Shown here in pieces: positions 16,369 to 24,126 of a stretch of 35,571 bases of DNA. Positions within the stretch are counted from its first letter, which is position 1. Each line of letters starts with the position of its first letter. The stretch is from NCBI GenBank assembly GCA_964369235.1, contig CAYJEQ010000019.1, positions 1 to 35,571 on the forward strand, written 5' to 3'. Source of the stretch: CAYJEQ01 sp964369235 (lineage in GTDB: Bacteria > Bacillota > Clostridia > Oscillospirales > Ruminococcaceae). The notes below the pieces were generated by a model, which worked only from the letters and a program-made list of their open reading frames with translations, made no database searches and had not been told where the DNA came from. Position numbers and translations under genes: made by a program.

Positions 16369-17302
16369 TCCTTTCCCCTATACAAATAGCAATAAAAGAT
16401 ACCATACACTGGACTACCATCTAAAGGAGAAGTTTGGTTGTAAGGTTTTTAAAATCAGCCTTAATGCAGGATTTACCTGTCCTAATAAGGACGGAAGTCG
16501 TGGAGTAGGAGGCTGTAGCTACTGTTCTAAAATGGGCAGTGGTGATTTTGCTGGAGATGTGGAATTATCCATTGATGGCCAGTTTGAACAGATTAAAGAA
16601 ACCATGCATAAAAAATGGAGCGAAGGCAAGTATATAGCTTATTTTCAGGCTTATACTAACACCTACGGCCCTACAGATATACTGGAGAAACTTTATCGTC
16701 AGGCATTATCCCAACAGGATGTAGTGGGGCTTTTTATCTCCACCCGTCCCGACTGTATTAGTGAGGAAACCTTAGAGCTATTAGAACAGCTATCTAAGGA
16801 AACCTATCTAGTGGTAGAGCTTGGACTGCAAACCATCCATGAGAAAACAGCCCAGAAAATTAACCGTTGTCATAGTTTTGGAGAGTATTTAGAGGCTGTA
16901 GAAAGGCTTCATAGCAAGGGGATAAATGTCTGTACCCACACTATACTAGGACTGCCCTACGAAACCAAAGAGATGATGCTAGAAACAGTAAAAGCCATAG
17001 CACCACTTAAACTACATAGTATGAAGATACATCTTCTACATATTCTTGATGGCACTAAGATTGCACAGGAGTATGCAGAGGAGGGTTTTACCCTGCCTAG
17101 TAAAGAGGAGTATATTGACATAGTTTGTGATTGTTTAGAGCTACTGCCTAAGGAAACTATTATCCAAAGACTAACTGGTGATGGTGGCAAACAGGATTTA
17201 ATAGCACCACTGTGGACACTTAAGAAAACCATAGTCCTTAATGATATTGACAAAGAGCTACTGAGAAGAAATTCCTACCAAGGTAAGAATTTTGTAGAGT
17301 AA
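16328..17302 (+). CDS. ytqA: Radical SAM protein, TIGR01212 family (YtqA/YhcC-like)
   Basis: A 324-residue radical SAM enzyme. Cysteines Cys51, Cys63 and Cys66 (CPNKDGSRGVGGCSYC) form the iron-sulfur site in the Elp3-like arrangement of this family, followed by the barrel (VVELGLQTI, THTILGLPYETKEMM). The exact reaction is not settled. It is found beside ytqB in Bacillus, as here, which suggests a role in tRNA wobble-uridine modification; that is inference from neighbourhood. The called ATG lies inside coaX (41-base overlap) with only a weak, distant SD. The true start could be a few codons later, since the conserved region begins around residue 25. Confidence 0.85.
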   Translation: MKSTEKKLTERETNPFPYTNSNKRYHTLDYHLKEKFGCKVFKISLNAGFTCPNKDGSRGVGGCSYCSKMGSGDFAGDVELSIDGQFEQIKETMHKKWSEGKYIAYFQAYTNTYGPTDILEKLYRQALSQQDVVGLFISTRPDCISEETLELLEQLSKETYLVVELGLQTIHEKTAQKINRCHSFGEYLEAVERLHSKGINVCTHTILGLPYETKEMMLETVKAIAPLKLHSMKIHLLHILDGTKIAQEYAEEGFTLPSKEEYIDIVCDCLELLPKETIIQRLTGDGGKQDLIAPLWTLKKTIVLNDIDKELLRRNSYQGKNFVE

Positions 17303-17315
17303 GAAAGAGGTATAT

Positions 17316-17861
17316 ATGCAGTCCATACTGGATACCACCAAGGATTTTATAAGAAAAGCCATTAAAGAAGATAGCATTGTGGCAGACTTTACCATGGGCA
17401 ATGGTGGGGACACCTGCTTTTTAGCAGAATTAGTGCCACAGGGCCATGTATATGCCTTTGACATACAGCCACAGGCATTAGAAAACACCAAAGCAAAGCT
17501 AGACCTAGCCGGACATAGTAACTGTACCCTTATACTGGATTGCCACAGTAAAGCCTATGATTATATCACTGGCAGTATTGATGCTGGTATGTTTAATCTA
17601 GGTTATCTACCGGGGTTTGATAAGGCTATTACCACTAAGGAAAACACCACCCTAATAGCCATTGACAAAGCAATGAATATGCTAAAAAAAGATGGGGTAC
17701 TAGTTATTAATGTTTATCCAGGCCATGAAGAAGGCAGGATAGAGGGTGAGAAGATTGGTGAAATGCTATCTAAGCTAGATAAGAAACTTTTTGACTGTTT
17801 AATATATAGAATATTTAATATTCCTGAGTGTCCCTATATCTACCTAGTGCAGAAAAGATAG
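17316..17861 (+). CDS. mnmM: tRNA methyltransferase of the YtqB/MnmM family
   Basis: A 181-residue class I SAM-dependent methyltransferase. The SAM-binding loop reads VADFTMGNGGDTCFLAEL (22-39) and the family signature FNLGYLPGFDK follows at about 92-102. In Bacillus subtilis this family (YtqB, renamed MnmM) methylates the wobble uridine to form the methylaminomethyl-2-thiouridine group in tRNA; older records call it a putative rRNA methylase. AAGAAAGAGG precedes the ATG. It follows the radical SAM gene by 13 bases, as ytqA-ytqB does elsewhere. No terminator is seen after it; the next promoter starts 13 bases downstream. Confidence 0.88.
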   Translation: MQSILDTTKDFIRKAIKEDSIVADFTMGNGGDTCFLAELVPQGHVYAFDIQPQALENTKAKLDLAGHSNCTLILDCHSKAYDYITGSIDAGMFNLGYLPGFDKAITTKENTTLIAIDKAMNMLKKDGVLVINVYPGHEEGRIEGEKIGEMLSKLDKKLFDCLIYRIFNIPECPYIYLVQKR

Positions 17862-17874
17862 GGGATAGGATTTC

Positions 17875-17903
17875 TTGACATAATTATACAAAGGTAGTAT
17901 AAT
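17875..17903 (+). promoter_or_regulatory. Near-ideal sigma-A promoter of the ABC importer operon
   Basis: TTGACA (17875-17880), 17-base spacer, TATAAT (17898-17903). Both boxes match the consensus exactly. Confidence 0.9.
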
Positions 17904-17969
17904 CTAACTGCTATAAGCCTATGACAAATATAGGAAAATAAATAGTAGTTAGAAGATGTTTTACAGCTA

Positions 17970-18010
17970 TGGTTTTGTGGATAAGCATAACCACAAAACC
18001 ACTTAAGAAA
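17970..18010 (+). promoter_or_regulatory. Leader hairpin before the binding-protein gene, minimal copy D of the leader family
   Basis: GGTTTTGTGG (17971-17980) pairs perfectly with CCACAAAACC (17991-18000) around a 10-base loop and is followed directly by ACTTAAGAAAGG, the SD. The stem resembles the outer stem of the leaders at 7837, 29645 and 3684-3792. Confidence 0.6.
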
Positions 18011-18026
18011 GGTAGAAAGATAAATT

Positions 18027-19109
18027 ATGAAAAAAATTATATCATTAGTTTTAGCCTTTACCATGGCAACTCTTGTAGGTTGTAGTGCTACTAGCACCTC
18101 CTCCACAGTGGAAAGCTCAACAGAAACTTCCACTCAAAGTTCTACAGAAAGTTCTGTAGAAACCCCAGTGGAATCCTCTACAGAAGCCTCTACAGAGGAC
18201 AGCACAGAAACTATTAGTGTACCTATGACGATAGCCTCATTAAAAGGCCCTACAGCAATGGGGCTGGTATCCCTAATGGATAAAAATGAAGCTGGCGAAG
18301 CCTCACTGGAATACACCTTCCCAATTCACGGTACACCGGACCAAATCACAGGGCCACTGTTAACTGGTGAGATTGACGGAGCAGCGATCCCAGCAAACCT
18401 TGCAGCTACACTGTACAATAAATCACAGGGCGCTATTAAGGTAATCGGTATTAATACTCTAGGGGTTCTTTATATAGTAGAGGGTGGGGAAACCATTAAC
18501 TCTATAGAGGATCTTAAGGGGAAAACTCTGTACTCAACTGGTAAGGGAACAACTCCAGAATTTGCCCTAAACTATATACTAACATCTAATGGAATTGATC
18601 CAACTACAGATTTAACTATTGAGTATAAATCAGAATCTACCGAAGTAGCAGCACTGCTGGCACAGGATCCTACAGCTATAGCAGTTCTGCCACAGCCCTA
18701 TGTTGCCACAGTGCTTAGCAAAAACCCAGATAGCATGAGGGTTGCCCTAAACCTTACAGAGGAATGGGATAAAATCGGTGGAGATAGTAGCCTTGTAACT
18801 GGGGTAACAGTAGTTACAACTAAGTTTATAGAGGAAAATCCACAGGCTGTGGAAAGTTTCCTAGAAGAATACAGCCAGTCTGTAGAGCTGGTAAACTCTG
18901 ACCTAACTACTGGAGCAGCACTGGTAGCCAAGTACGAAATAACCACTGAAGAAGTTGCACTAGAGGCGATTCCACAGTGCAATATTGTGCTAATAGAAGG
19001 CGAAGAGATGAAAAATCAGCTATCAGGATACCTAGATGTATTATTTACAGCTAATCCTGAATCTGTTGGAGGAGCAATGCCTGATGGAGACTTCTACTAT
19101 ATTCCATAA
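18027..19109 (+). CDS. ABC transporter substrate-binding lipoprotein (NMT1/ThiY-SsuA-like)
   Basis: A 360-residue lipoprotein. The signal peptide ends in the lipobox LVGC with Cys19 as the lipidated residue. Residues 20-62 are a serine/threonine/glutamate linker tethering the domain to the membrane. The mature part begins with MTIASLKGPTAMGLVSLM and continues with GEIDGAAIPANLAATLYNK and EDLKGKTLYSTGKGTTPEF, the layout of type II binding proteins for nitrate, sulfonate, bicarbonate or thiamine-precursor transporters. The substrate cannot be read from sequence. It is the first gene of a binding-protein, permease and ATPase operon. The C-terminus overlaps the permease start. Confidence 0.9.
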   Translation: MKKIISLVLAFTMATLVGCSATSTSSTVESSTETSTQSSTESSVETPVESSTEASTEDSTETISVPMTIASLKGPTAMGLVSLMDKNEAGEASLEYTFPIHGTPDQITGPLLTGEIDGAAIPANLAATLYNKSQGAIKVIGINTLGVLYIVEGGETINSIEDLKGKTLYSTGKGTTPEFALNYILTSNGIDPTTDLTIEYKSESTEVAALLAQDPTAIAVLPQPYVATVLSKNPDSMRVALNLTEEWDKIGGDSSLVTGVTVVTTKFIEENPQAVESFLEEYSQSVELVNSDLTTGAALVAKYEITTEEVALEAIPQCNIVLIEGEEMKNQLSGYLDVLFTANPESVGGAMPDGDFYYIP

Positions 19110-19860
19110 AATTAATAAGAGTAATATAAAGGGACTATTTGCCATACTGTTTTGGATAGCAGTATGGCAAATAGTCCATGTCTTTGTAGGGATAGATATA
19201 ATAATACCCTCCCCCTATGATGTAGCTTTAAAACTTATAGAGATGATGTCTACCCTAGGATTTTGGCAAAGGGTGGGATTTTCTCTAGGTAAGATAACAC
19301 TGGGATTTATCCTAGCGGCGTTTTTTGGGGTGGTGGTAAGCTATCTAGCCTATAAATCTCAGTTGGTTAAAACACTGTTACACCCCCTAATATCCACCAT
19401 GAAAGCCACCCCAGTTGCAAGTTTTATTATAGTGGCACTGCTGTGGATAAAATCTACTAATCTATCGGTTTTTATCTCATTTATCATGGTTTTTCCCATT
19501 GTATATGGCAATGTTTATCAAGGTATCTGTCAGCTAGATGTTAAGCTGTCCCAGATGGCACAGGTCTTTAACATAGGCTATAAAAATCGTCTGATATATA
19601 TAATAGTCCCACAGATTATGCCTTATTTTATCTCTGCCTCTACTACAGGACTAGGTATTGCGTGGAAGTCGGGTGTAGCTGCTGAGGTTATAGCAAATCC
19701 TGAAAACTCCATCGGTGAGGCATTATATCTAGCAAAATTATATGTAGATACCCCAGCTTTATTTGGTTGGAGCGTGGTTATTATAGCACTGGGAATGAGT
19801 TTTGAGAAGGTGTTTATACTGGCTATGAATAGGATTAAAACCACTTTGGAGGTAGGATAA
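19084..19860 (+). CDS. ABC transporter permease (nitrate/sulfonate/taurine-type)
   Basis: A 258-residue inner-membrane permease with five to six hydrophobic segments. The coupling-helix region is visible as FNIGYKNRLIYIIVPQIMPYF, followed by the family stretch GLGIAWKSGVAAEVI. This is the BPD_transp_1 type paired with NMT1-like binding proteins. I chose the ATG at 19084, inside the end of the preceding gene, because GGAGGAG lies nine bases upstream. The reading frame is open further upstream but lacks an SD there. It ends in TAATG, sharing one base with the ATPase gene, so the two are translationally coupled. Confidence 0.92.
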   Translation: METSTIFHKINKSNIKGLFAILFWIAVWQIVHVFVGIDIIIPSPYDVALKLIEMMSTLGFWQRVGFSLGKITLGFILAAFFGVVVSYLAYKSQLVKTLLHPLISTMKATPVASFIIVALLWIKSTNLSVFISFIMVFPIVYGNVYQGICQLDVKLSQMAQVFNIGYKNRLIYIIVPQIMPYFISASTTGLGIAWKSGVAAEVIANPENSIGEALYLAKLYVDTPALFGWSVVIIALGMSFEKVFILAMNRIKTTLEVG

Positions 19861-20435
19861 TGATTAAGATAGAAAATATATCAAAGTCCTATGGAGATAG
19901 TAAGGTGCTGGATAATTTTAGCCTTAATATAGATACAGGTGATAAGGTCTGTATTATGGGTAAATCAGGGGTGGGTAAAACCACCTTAATAAACATACTA
20001 CTATCCCTAGAAAAGGCAGATAGTGGCAGTGTTACCCCTCTGGAAAAAGGAAGTATAGGTACGGTGTTTCAGGAAGATAGGTTAATAACTGCCCTTACTC
20101 CAATTAAAAATATCCTTATAGCTAACCCCCATGGCACAGTAGAAAACATTACCACTGGCCTTATAAATATGGGGCTAGACCCTGAGGACTTAGTAAAACC
20201 AGTAGGTAAGCTCAGTGGTGGTATGGCTAGAAGGGTGGCTATATGTAGAGGTATTATAGGATATAATACTATAATAATGGACGAGCCTTTTAGAGGGCTA
20301 GATAATCAAACTAAAGGGCTAGTAATGGATTATATCCTAAGGGAAAAATCTAAGGCTAGTATAATATTTGTATCCCACGATATTACCGAAGCAGATTATC
20401 TAGGGGCAAGGGTGGTGACCTTAGATAATATATAG
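19860..20435 (+). CDS. ABC transporter ATP-binding protein, short form
   Basis: A 191-residue ATPase energising the importer. Walker A is GKSGVGKTT, the Q-loop is VFQEDRL, the signature is LSGGMARRVAICR, Walker B is IIMDEPFRGLD, and the switch histidine is in VSHDI. It is shorter than the usual 240-260 residues: it ends about 20 residues after the switch histidine and lacks the usual C-terminal extension. All nucleotide-binding motifs are intact, so it should be functional. A short coding-like remnant follows immediately (20429-20545) and may be unrelated. Confidence 0.93.
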   Translation: MIKIENISKSYGDSKVLDNFSLNIDTGDKVCIMGKSGVGKTTLINILLSLEKADSGSVTPLEKGSIGTVFQEDRLITALTPIKNILIANPHGTVENITTGLINMGLDPEDLVKPVGKLSGGMARRVAICRGIIGYNTIIMDEPFRGLDNQTKGLVMDYILREKSKASIIFVSHDITEADYLGARVVTLDNI

Positions 20436-20545
20436 AGATAAAAATTACTTATAATACACAAAGAGATAATCCTAAAATCAAACTATACGAATTTAATCGT
20501 CATTATGCACAATGGATTAAACCCTCCCTGTTTTTAGCTGAATAG
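20429..20545 (+). pseudogene. Possible C-terminal remnant of a lost gene
   Basis: Directly after the ATPase gene a 38-codon open stretch without a start ends at 20543-20545. It reads as ordinary protein, with YEFNRHYAQWIKPSLF near its end. No SD or start codon precedes the well-formed part, and an in-frame stop lies just upstream of the open stretch. I do not recognise the family. The stop sits inside the terminator hairpin. It could also be chance, since it is short. Confidence 0.3.
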
Positions 20546-20556
20546 GGAGGGTTTTT
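20519..20556 (+). terminator. Terminator of the ABC importer operon
   Basis: An 11-bp stem AAACCCTCCCT/AGGGAGGGTTT (20519-20529 with 20544-20554) followed by a short T run. Confidence 0.88.
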
Positions 20557-20683
20557 CTGTGGATTAGCTAATTATATAAATAGGGGAAATATGTAATTTG
20601 CAAATTATTTTACAAAGTTAAAACAAGTATTTTACCTATGTTTTGTGCAAAGTGTAAATCCTAAAAAACTTAAGGTTTTTCCA

Positions 20684-20712
20684 TTGACTTTACAGTGTAA
20701 ATAATATATTAT
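20684..20712 (+). promoter_or_regulatory. Sigma-A-type promoter of nrdDG
   Basis: TTGACT (20684-20689), 17-base spacer, TATTAT (20707-20712). Start of transcription is expected near 20719, leaving a leader of about 150 bases with a small CCCCT/AGGGG hairpin (20784-20806). Confidence 0.75.
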
Positions 20713-20734
20713 TAATAGACATAAAGAAGAAATT

Positions 20735-20750
20735 ACACAATATATAGTGT
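20735..20750. promoter_or_regulatory. NrdR box
   Basis: ACACAATATATAGTGT matches the NrdR consensus (acaCwATATaTwGtgt) at every position but lies downstream of the predicted start. NrdR usually binds two boxes about three helical turns apart. The expected partner near 20703-20719 is only a degenerate AT-rich match overlapping the -10 box. NrdR represses ribonucleotide reductase genes when dATP is plentiful. Confidence 0.8.
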
Positions 20751-20867
20751 GGTAACAAAAATAACATACAATTTATAGTATAACCCCTGTTGGAGAAAAA
20801 TAGGGGATATTTATTTGATTTTTTGTGGAAAATATAGATAAAAAAACAAAAGAAAGAAGGTAAATCC

Positions 20868-23186
20868 ATGTACAGCTACATAGTAAAAAGAGATGGAAGA
20901 AAAACAGACTTTGACAAGGATAAGATTGCAGGTGCTATTTTTAAGGCAGCACAGGCATTAGGAGGCACCGATAAGGAGATGGCAATAGAGCTATCCCAGC
21001 AGGTGGTAGATTATATTAATAGTCAAAGTTATGATGAGGCACCAACTGTGGAGCAGGTACAGGACGCAGTAGAAAAAATCCTGGTGGAAAGTGGACATGC
21101 TAGAACAGCTAAGGAATATATTATCTATCGTTCTAACAGAACTAGAGTTCGTGATATGAACACTAAGTTAATGAAGATATATGAAGATCTAACATTCTCT
21201 GACGCCAGCGAAAACGATATTAAAAGAGAAAATGCAAACATCGATGGTGATACAGCCATGGGAACAATGCTAAAGTACGGTTCTGAAGGTGCTAAGCAGT
21301 TCTATCATATGTTTGTACTAGATCCTAAACATTCCAAAGCCCATAATAACGGAGATATCCATATTCACGACCTAGACTTTTTAACCCTGACAACTACCTG
21401 TTGTCAGATAGACCTAGATAGATTATTTAAAAATGGATTTTCCACAGGACATGGTTTCCTAAGAGAGCCTAAGGATATTTTAACCTATGCAGCACAGGCT
21501 TGTATTGCTATTCAGTCTAACCAGAACGATCAGCATGGTGGACAGAGCGTACCAAACTTTGACTATGCACTGGCAAAAGGCGTAGCAAAAACTTACATTA
21601 GTCTATATGGGAAAAACCTAGCTAAAATCCTAGAGGTTATGGGTATAGTAGAAGATGATAGCACCTTTGCAGAAGAAACACTGGCAAAACTAGCAGCAGA
21701 AGGTTTACTACCTAGCCTATCTGGCGAAGGGGACTTTACAGCTAGACTAAAAGCTGAGTTATCAGCTATCTGTGACAAAGCAGATGAAGTTATTAAAAGC
21801 TGTGAAAAATACACTCACAAGGAAACAGATAAGGCTACAAATCAGGCTATGAAGGCACTTATCCACAATCTAAACACCATGCACTCTAGAGCAGGTGCAC
21901 AGATACCATTTAGCTCAATTAACTACGGTACTGACACAAGCCCAGAGGGTAGAATGGTAATAAAGAACCTACTACTATCCACTGAAAGAGGACTGGGAAA
22001 AGGCGAAACACCAATATTCCCTATTCAGATATTTAAGGTTAAGGAAGGCATTAGCTTTAACCCAGAAGATCCTAACTACGATCTATTTAAGCTAGCTTGC
22101 AGATGCTCTGCAAAAAGACTATTCCCTAACTTCTCCTTCCTAGATGCACCATTTAACAATCAGTATTATGATCCAACAAGACCAGAAACTGAGGTTGCCT
22201 ACATGGGTTGTAGAACTCGTGTAATCGGTAATGTATACGATAAATCCAGAGAAACAGTATACGGTAGAGGTAATCTGAGCTTTACAACAATTAATCTACC
22301 AAGACTAGCTATTCTAGCTAAGGGCGATACAGAGTTTTTCTTTGAGATGTTAGAAGATAAGATTGACACAGTGGCAGAACAGCTAATGCACAGATATAGA
22401 ATTCAGTCCCAGAAGAAGGTTAAGAACTTCCCATTCCTAATGGGACAGGGAGTATGGCTAGATTCTGAGAAACTTTCCTACGAAGACAAGGTGGAAGAGG
22501 TACTAAAACACGGTACTCTAACACTGGGCTTTATTGGACTAGCTGAGTGCTTAAAGGCACTTATCGGTGTACATCACGGTGAAAGTGTACAGGCACAGAA
22601 ACTAGGTACAGAGATTATCGGATTTATGCGTAAGAGAATGGACGATTATGCAGCTAAAACAGGTATGAACTACTCTCTAATTGCTACACCAGCAGAGGGG
22701 CTGTCAGGCAGATTTGTAAAGATTGATGCTAAGAAATTCGGTGTTATTCCAGGTGTAACTGATAGAGATTACTACACGAACTCCTTCCATATTCCTGTAT
22801 ACCATGATATATCTGCCTTTGAGAAGATTAAACTAGAGGCACCATACCACAGCATGACCAATGCAGGACATATTACCTACATTGAGTTAGATGGTAACCC
22901 AAGCTCTAACCTAGATGCTTTTGAAGCAGTAATTAGATGCATGAAGGAAAGTGGCATTGGATACGGTTCAGTAAACCATCCTGTAGACAGAGATCCAGTG
23001 TGTGGTTACACAGGCATTATCGGCAATGAGTGCCCACAGTGTGGCAGAACCGAAGGAGATCAGCCTTTTGAGAGAATTAGAAGAATTACAGGATACCTAG
23101 TAGGTACACTGGACAGATTTAACAACGGTAAGCGTGCAGAAGAATCTGACAGAGTAAAACACGATACAAAGATGGAGTTGATATAA
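20868..23186 (+). CDS. nrdD: Anaerobic (class III) ribonucleoside-triphosphate reductase
   Basis: Reduces ribonucleoside triphosphates to deoxy forms under anaerobic conditions using a glycyl radical. The 772 residues begin with an ATP-cone allosteric domain (about 1-95, VKRDGRKTDFDKDKI). The glycyl radical residue is most likely Gly742 in RRITGYLVG, aligned with Gly681 of the Escherichia coli enzyme (CGYLG). The C-terminal zinc site shows Cys712, Cys722 and Cys725 (CGYTGIIGNECPQCG). The first cysteine of the usual CxxC pair is Asp in PVDRDPVCG, so His704 or another residue may complete the site, as in a variant I recall from Clostridia. AAGAAGG precedes the ATG. It is the first gene of nrdDG. 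Confidence 0.97.
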   Translation: MYSYIVKRDGRKTDFDKDKIAGAIFKAAQALGGTDKEMAIELSQQVVDYINSQSYDEAPTVEQVQDAVEKILVESGHARTAKEYIIYRSNRTRVRDMNTKLMKIYEDLTFSDASENDIKRENANIDGDTAMGTMLKYGSEGAKQFYHMFVLDPKHSKAHNNGDIHIHDLDFLTLTTTCCQIDLDRLFKNGFSTGHGFLREPKDILTYAAQACIAIQSNQNDQHGGQSVPNFDYALAKGVAKTYISLYGKNLAKILEVMGIVEDDSTFAEETLAKLAAEGLLPSLSGEGDFTARLKAELSAICDKADEVIKSCEKYTHKETDKATNQAMKALIHNLNTMHSRAGAQIPFSSINYGTDTSPEGRMVIKNLLLSTERGLGKGETPIFPIQIFKVKEGISFNPEDPNYDLFKLACRCSAKRLFPNFSFLDAPFNNQYYDPTRPETEVAYMGCRTRVIGNVYDKSRETVYGRGNLSFTTINLPRLAILAKGDTEFFFEMLEDKIDTVAEQLMHRYRIQSQKKVKNFPFLMGQGVWLDSEKLSYEDKVEEVLKHGTLTLGFIGLAECLKALIGVHHGESVQAQKLGTEIIGFMRKRMDDYAAKTGMNYSLIATPAEGLSGRFVKIDAKKFGVIPGVTDRDYYTNSFHIPVYHDISAFEKIKLEAPYHSMTNAGHITYIELDGNPSSNLDAFEAVIRCMKESGIGYGSVNHPVDRDPVCGYTGIIGNECPQCGRTEGDQPFERIRRITGYLVGTLDRFNNGKRAEESDRVKHDTKMELI

Positions 23187-23657
23187 GTGATAAGAATTGC
23201 AGGAGTGGTGAGAGAATCTATTGTAGATGGCATAGGTCTAAGATTTACATTATTTACACAGGGTTGTCCCCATGGCTGTAAAGGTTGTCACAATCCACAA
23301 ACCCATGACTTTAACGGTGGCTATTTAGTAGAGTGGGAGAAAATCTATAATGAAATAGAAAAAAACCCACTACTAGCTGGAATTACCTTTAGTGGGGGGG
23401 AGCCTATACTACAGGCTAAGGAGCTAATTCCCCTTGCAGAAGCAGTGGTAAATCTAGGTAAAAACTGTACGATTTACAGTGGATATACCTATGAGGAACT
23501 GCTAGCTATGGAAGACGAAGACATTAACAGATTATTATCCCTGTGTACAGTGCTAATTGATGGTAAGTACATAGAAGAACAAAGAGATTTACTACTAGAG
23601 TTTAGAGGTAGTACCAATCAGAGGATAATAGATCTTACTAAGGTTTTAGTTAGATAG
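23187..23657 (+). CDS. nrdG: Anaerobic ribonucleotide reductase activating protein
   Basis: A 156-residue radical SAM activase that installs the glycyl radical on NrdD. The cluster motif QGCPHGCKGCHN has Cys27, Cys31 and Cys34 in the CX3CX2C spacing, followed by SGGEPILQ for SAM binding. It begins at a GTG that directly follows the nrdD stop, so expression depends on translational coupling. Length is normal. A long hairpin-rich non-coding stretch begins 13 bases after the stop. Confidence 0.96.
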   Translation: MIRIAGVVRESIVDGIGLRFTLFTQGCPHGCKGCHNPQTHDFNGGYLVEWEKIYNEIEKNPLLAGITFSGGEPILQAKELIPLAEAVVNLGKNCTIYSGYTYEELLAMEDEDINRLLSLCTVLIDGKYIEEQRDLLLEFRGSTNQRIIDLTKVLVR

Positions 23658-23670
23658 GTTTATCAACTAA

Positions 23671-23810
23671 AGCCTGCTGAACAACCCAAAAACATACTTA
23701 TAGGTTTATTTAATATGTTTTTGGGTGTTTCAGGGTGCAAAGTTTTTAATCCGTTATTATAAAAACTTTGCACTCTGAATTTGGAGTATAGCTCCAAATT
23801 CAGGCAGGCT
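23671..23810. ncRNA. Cloverleaf-like structured element after nrdG
   Basis: Four perfect pairings nest into a junction. The closing stem is AGCCTGC (23671-23677) with GCAGGCT (23804-23810). Inside it lie arm A (13 bp, 23684-23696 with 23714-23726, extended by CTGAA/TTCAG), arm B (14 bp, 23735-23748 with 23760-23773) and arm C (12 bp, 23775-23786 with 23792-23803). The arms abut, and the CAG/CTG at their boundaries can pair with either neighbour. No open frame crosses it. I recognise no named RNA family. It may be an ncRNA, a 3' UTR element or a palindromic mobile element. Strand is undetermined because the palindromes fold on both. Confidence 0.5.
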
Positions 23811-23824
23811 GAAAATCTCCCATG

Positions 23825-23922
23825 TTAACCTCAAAACGCCCTTGTTTTGAGGTTAAATCACTACAATATTGTGGTGATTTGCAACTGTGTGCTTAGCACC
23901 CAGTTATTCAGTAAGCAATAAC
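23825..23922. repeat. Row of four further hairpins
   Basis: Four hairpins follow one another with almost no spacer: 23825-23837 with 23844-23856 (13 bp); 23857-23865 with 23870-23878 (9 bp, one G-T pair); 23883-23892 with 23896-23905 (10 positions, one mismatch); and 23903-23908 with 23917-23922 (6 bp). They continue the structured region that begins at 23671. Confidence 0.6.
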
Positions 23923-23980
23923 TAACAGGCAAAAATTTAATAAATATACCCCTAACTATAATTAGGGCTTTATATGAATT

Positions 23981-24025
23981 ATTAGGGCTGTTTCCCTTGT
24001 CAATGACGAGAGAAACAGCCCTAAT
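23981..24025. terminator. Long hairpin, likely terminator of nrdDG or of the structured region
   Basis: A perfect 14-bp stem (23981-23994 with 24012-24025) is extended inward by six more pairs around one mismatch. AGAATTTTATCC follows, a moderate T tract. A second ATTAGGGCT at 23961-23969 suggests a small local duplication of its left arm. Confidence 0.65.
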
Positions 24026-24091
24026 AGAATTTTATCCAATTTAAAGGCAGATACAATCTGTTTTTTCTCTGTGAACACATAGTTAGCTCTG

Positions 24092-24120
24092 TTGCTTTTT
24101 ATCTACAAATATAGTATAAT
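24092..24120 (+). promoter_or_regulatory. Sigma-A-type promoter of the MATE exporter gene
   Basis: TTGCTT (24092-24097), 17-base spacer, TATAAT (24115-24120). Confidence 0.7.
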
Positions 24121-24126
24121 TAATTG

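Noticed and set aside
17258..17491. Minus-strand ORFs opposite ytqA and mnmM
   Set aside because: They are mirrors of conserved genes on the plus strand and lack SD sites.
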